Origin: Kaistia geumhonensis
Lineage (GTDB): Bacteria; Pseudomonadota; Alphaproteobacteria; Rhizobiales; Kaistiaceae
NCBI RefSeq assembly: GCF_030815145.1
Contig: NZ_JAUSWJ010000001.1
Location: 434,001-498,000 of the forward strand
DNA: 64,000 nt
Direction of reading: 5' to 3'
Below are positions 63,019 to 64,000 of the stretch, piece after piece (position 1 is the stretch's first letter; every line of letters begins with the position of its first letter). The position numbers and the translations under genes were made by a program. The notes beneath the pieces are model-generated. The model worked only from the letters and a program-made list of their open reading frames with translations. It searched no databases and was not told the origin of the DNA.

Positions 63019-64000
63019 TTAGTTGGGTTGGGCGCCGCTGGACGCCCGTGCGCGCAGGTCGGCAAGGACGCTGCGCTGGATGGGAATGCCGTCGCGCGCC
63101 GCGGCGCGGCGGTTGTCGTGCCGTCGGTCGCCCGGAAGCCGCTCCTGGCCGGCATCGCGGATGCGGCCGATCAACTGTTCGACCCGCTCGGCGAAGCGGC
63201 GACCGCCGCCGGCCTCGGGATCGATGACGACGAGAAGCTGCCCCGTGCGCGGCGTCTCGGCACCGGGATGGCCCGACCAGTCGACCTCGAAGGAGAACTG
63301 GCCGCCGGTGAGCGCAGCGGCGAGGATCTCGACCATCATGGCGAGCGAGGCGCCCTTGTAGCCGCCGAAGGGCAGCAGCGCGCCGCCGTCGAGGATCGCC
63401 TTCGGATCGGTCGTCGGCGCGCCGGTGCGGTCGACGCCCGAGCCCTCCGGCAGCATCCGACCCTCGCGCGCGGCGATGCGCACATCGCCATTGGCGAGCG
63501 CGCTCGACGACTGGTCGAAGACGATCGGATCGCCGCCCGCCCTCGGTGCGGCGAAGGCGATCGGGTTCGTGCCATAGACGGGCTTGCGGCCGCCGACCGG
63601 CACGACGCAGGCGAAGGAATTCACGAAGGAGAGCGCGACCAGTCCGCGCTCCGCGAACGGCTCCACATCGGGCCACAGCGCGCCGAAATGATGCGAGTTG
63701 CGCATGGCGAGCAGCGCGATGCCGCTACGCTTCACCTTTTCGAGGAGGAGCGGCGTGCCCCGCGCCAGGGCCGGCTGTGCGAAACCGTTCATCGCATCGA
63801 CGCGCACGAAGGCATCGGCGACGTCCTCGACCACAGGCTCCGCGCGGCCGTCGACCCAGCCGCTCGCCAGCGTCGAGACATAGCCCGGCACGCGAAAAAG
63901 GCCGTGGCTCTTCGACCCGTCCCGTTCGGCACCGGCGCAGTTGCGTGCCTGGACGGCGGCAACCCAGTCCGCCATGCCGGCCCTGCGGAAGATCGTCTCC
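63019..64000 (-). CDS. Ldh/malate-type NAD(P)-dependent dehydrogenase (partial at window edge)
   Basis: The frame continues beyond base 64000, so the N-terminus is missing; about 326 residues are visible, beginning ETIFRRAGMADWVAAV. GAERDGSKSHGLFRVPGY and NSHHFGALWPDVEPFA are diagnostic of the type 2 malate/L-lactate dehydrogenase family, which includes ureidoglycolate dehydrogenase and delta1-piperideine-2-carboxylate reductase. Ring opening and cleavage could give a 2-hydroxy or 2-imino acid for it to oxidise or reduce. Specific substrate unknown. First visible gene of the operon. Confidence 0.88.
   Translation of the reverse strand, partial: ETIFRRAGMADWVAAVQARNCAGAERDGSKSHGLFRVPGYVSTLASGWVDGRAEPVVEDVADAFVRVDAMNGFAQPALARGTPLLLEKVKRSGIALLAMRNSHHFGALWPDVEPFAERGLVALSFVNSFACVVPVGGRKPVYGTNPIAFAAPRAGGDPIVFDQSSSALANGDVRIAAREGRMLPEGSGVDRTGAPTTDPKAILDGGALLPFGGYKGASLAMMVEILAAALTGGQFSFEVDWSGHPGAETPRTGQLLVVIDPEAGGGRRFAERVEQLIGRIRDAGQERLPGDRRHDNRRAAARDGIPIQRSVLADLRARASSGAQPN

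Noticed and set aside
60974-63676. A possible fusion of the Ldh-type dehydrogenase region to HyuA by one long frame
   Set aside because: The upstream part of the frame reads the dehydrogenase gene out of frame and has no domain. HyuA starts at 63001 with the conserved VDIGGTFTDL segment.
1-64000. tRNA, rRNA, CRISPR, insertion sequence, prophage or attachment site
   Set aside because: No cloverleaf-like stretch, no repeat-spacer array, no transposase or integrase gene and no terminal inverted repeats were seen; the window is nearly all ordinary protein genes.

Overview
The window is GC-rich, almost fully coding DNA with strong G/C preference at third codon positions. It looks like a chromosomal segment of an alphaproteobacterium, most likely a Hyphomicrobiales (Rhizobiales) soil or plant-associated species. 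The order-level guess rests on a NadQ-type (COG4111) regulator beside nadABC, a PleC/DivJ-like histidine kinase, a class III truncated haemoglobin, solitary gltX and gltA genes of alphaproteobacterial type, and many ABC-import and catabolic operons. The genus cannot be fixed from sequence alone. I see no rRNA, tRNA, CRISPR array, insertion sequence or prophage.

Layout. 1-5.9 kb (+): the end of an ABC permease, a VOC protein, a Tat-exported NMT1/THI5-type binding protein, an Old Yellow Enzyme, an aldo/keto reductase, a nucleoside hydrolase and a solitary ECF S-component, closed by a strong terminator. 6-10.3 kb (-): an AcrAB-like RND pump. 10.5-15.0 kb (-): nadQ-nadA-nadB-nadC with a candidate NadQ operator before nadA. 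15-18.3 kb (-): SDR, GMC oxidoreductase and a GntR/FCD regulator, divergent from 18.4-21.5 kb (+): iron-type alcohol dehydrogenase, aldose-dehydrogenase-like AKR and a sugar-lactonase-like amidohydrolase. 21.5-27.2 kb (+): GntR/UTRA regulator, a NanE-NanK fusion and a sugar ABC importer without its ATPase, probably for N-acetylmannosamine or a related amino sugar. 27.2-29.4 kb (+): an Rsb-like partner-switching trio (STAS, HATPase, receiver-PP2C). 29.4-43.6 kb: mostly housekeeping and regulation (truncated haemoglobin, Lrp, UDG-like protein, histidine kinase, ComEC, gltX, gltA, EamA transporter, cupin, moaA, DUF971, host-attachment-like protein, Zn-ADH, Nudix). 43.6-48.5 kb: a second RND pump with a DUF2892 membrane protein, divergent from a two-cysteine ArsR regulator of BigR/SqrR type.

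48.5-64 kb (-) is the most unusual region: about 15.5 kb of co-directional, tightly packed genes read right to left as Ldh-type dehydrogenase (cut by the window edge), HyuA, HyuB, M20 amidohydrolase, free-standing GAF protein, a second HyuA, a second HyuB, a cyclic-imidase-like amidohydrolase, then a ribose-family binding protein, double ATPase and permease. This looks like one uptake and degradation operon for a cyclic amide, hydantoin or lactam type compound that uses two different ATP-dependent ring-opening enzymes. The substrate is unknown and this is the best candidate for an undescribed pathway.

Recurrent architecture: genes are packed with ATGA, GTGA or TGATG overlaps, and strong hairpins follow two of the binding-protein genes, consistent with differential expression of binding protein over membrane components.
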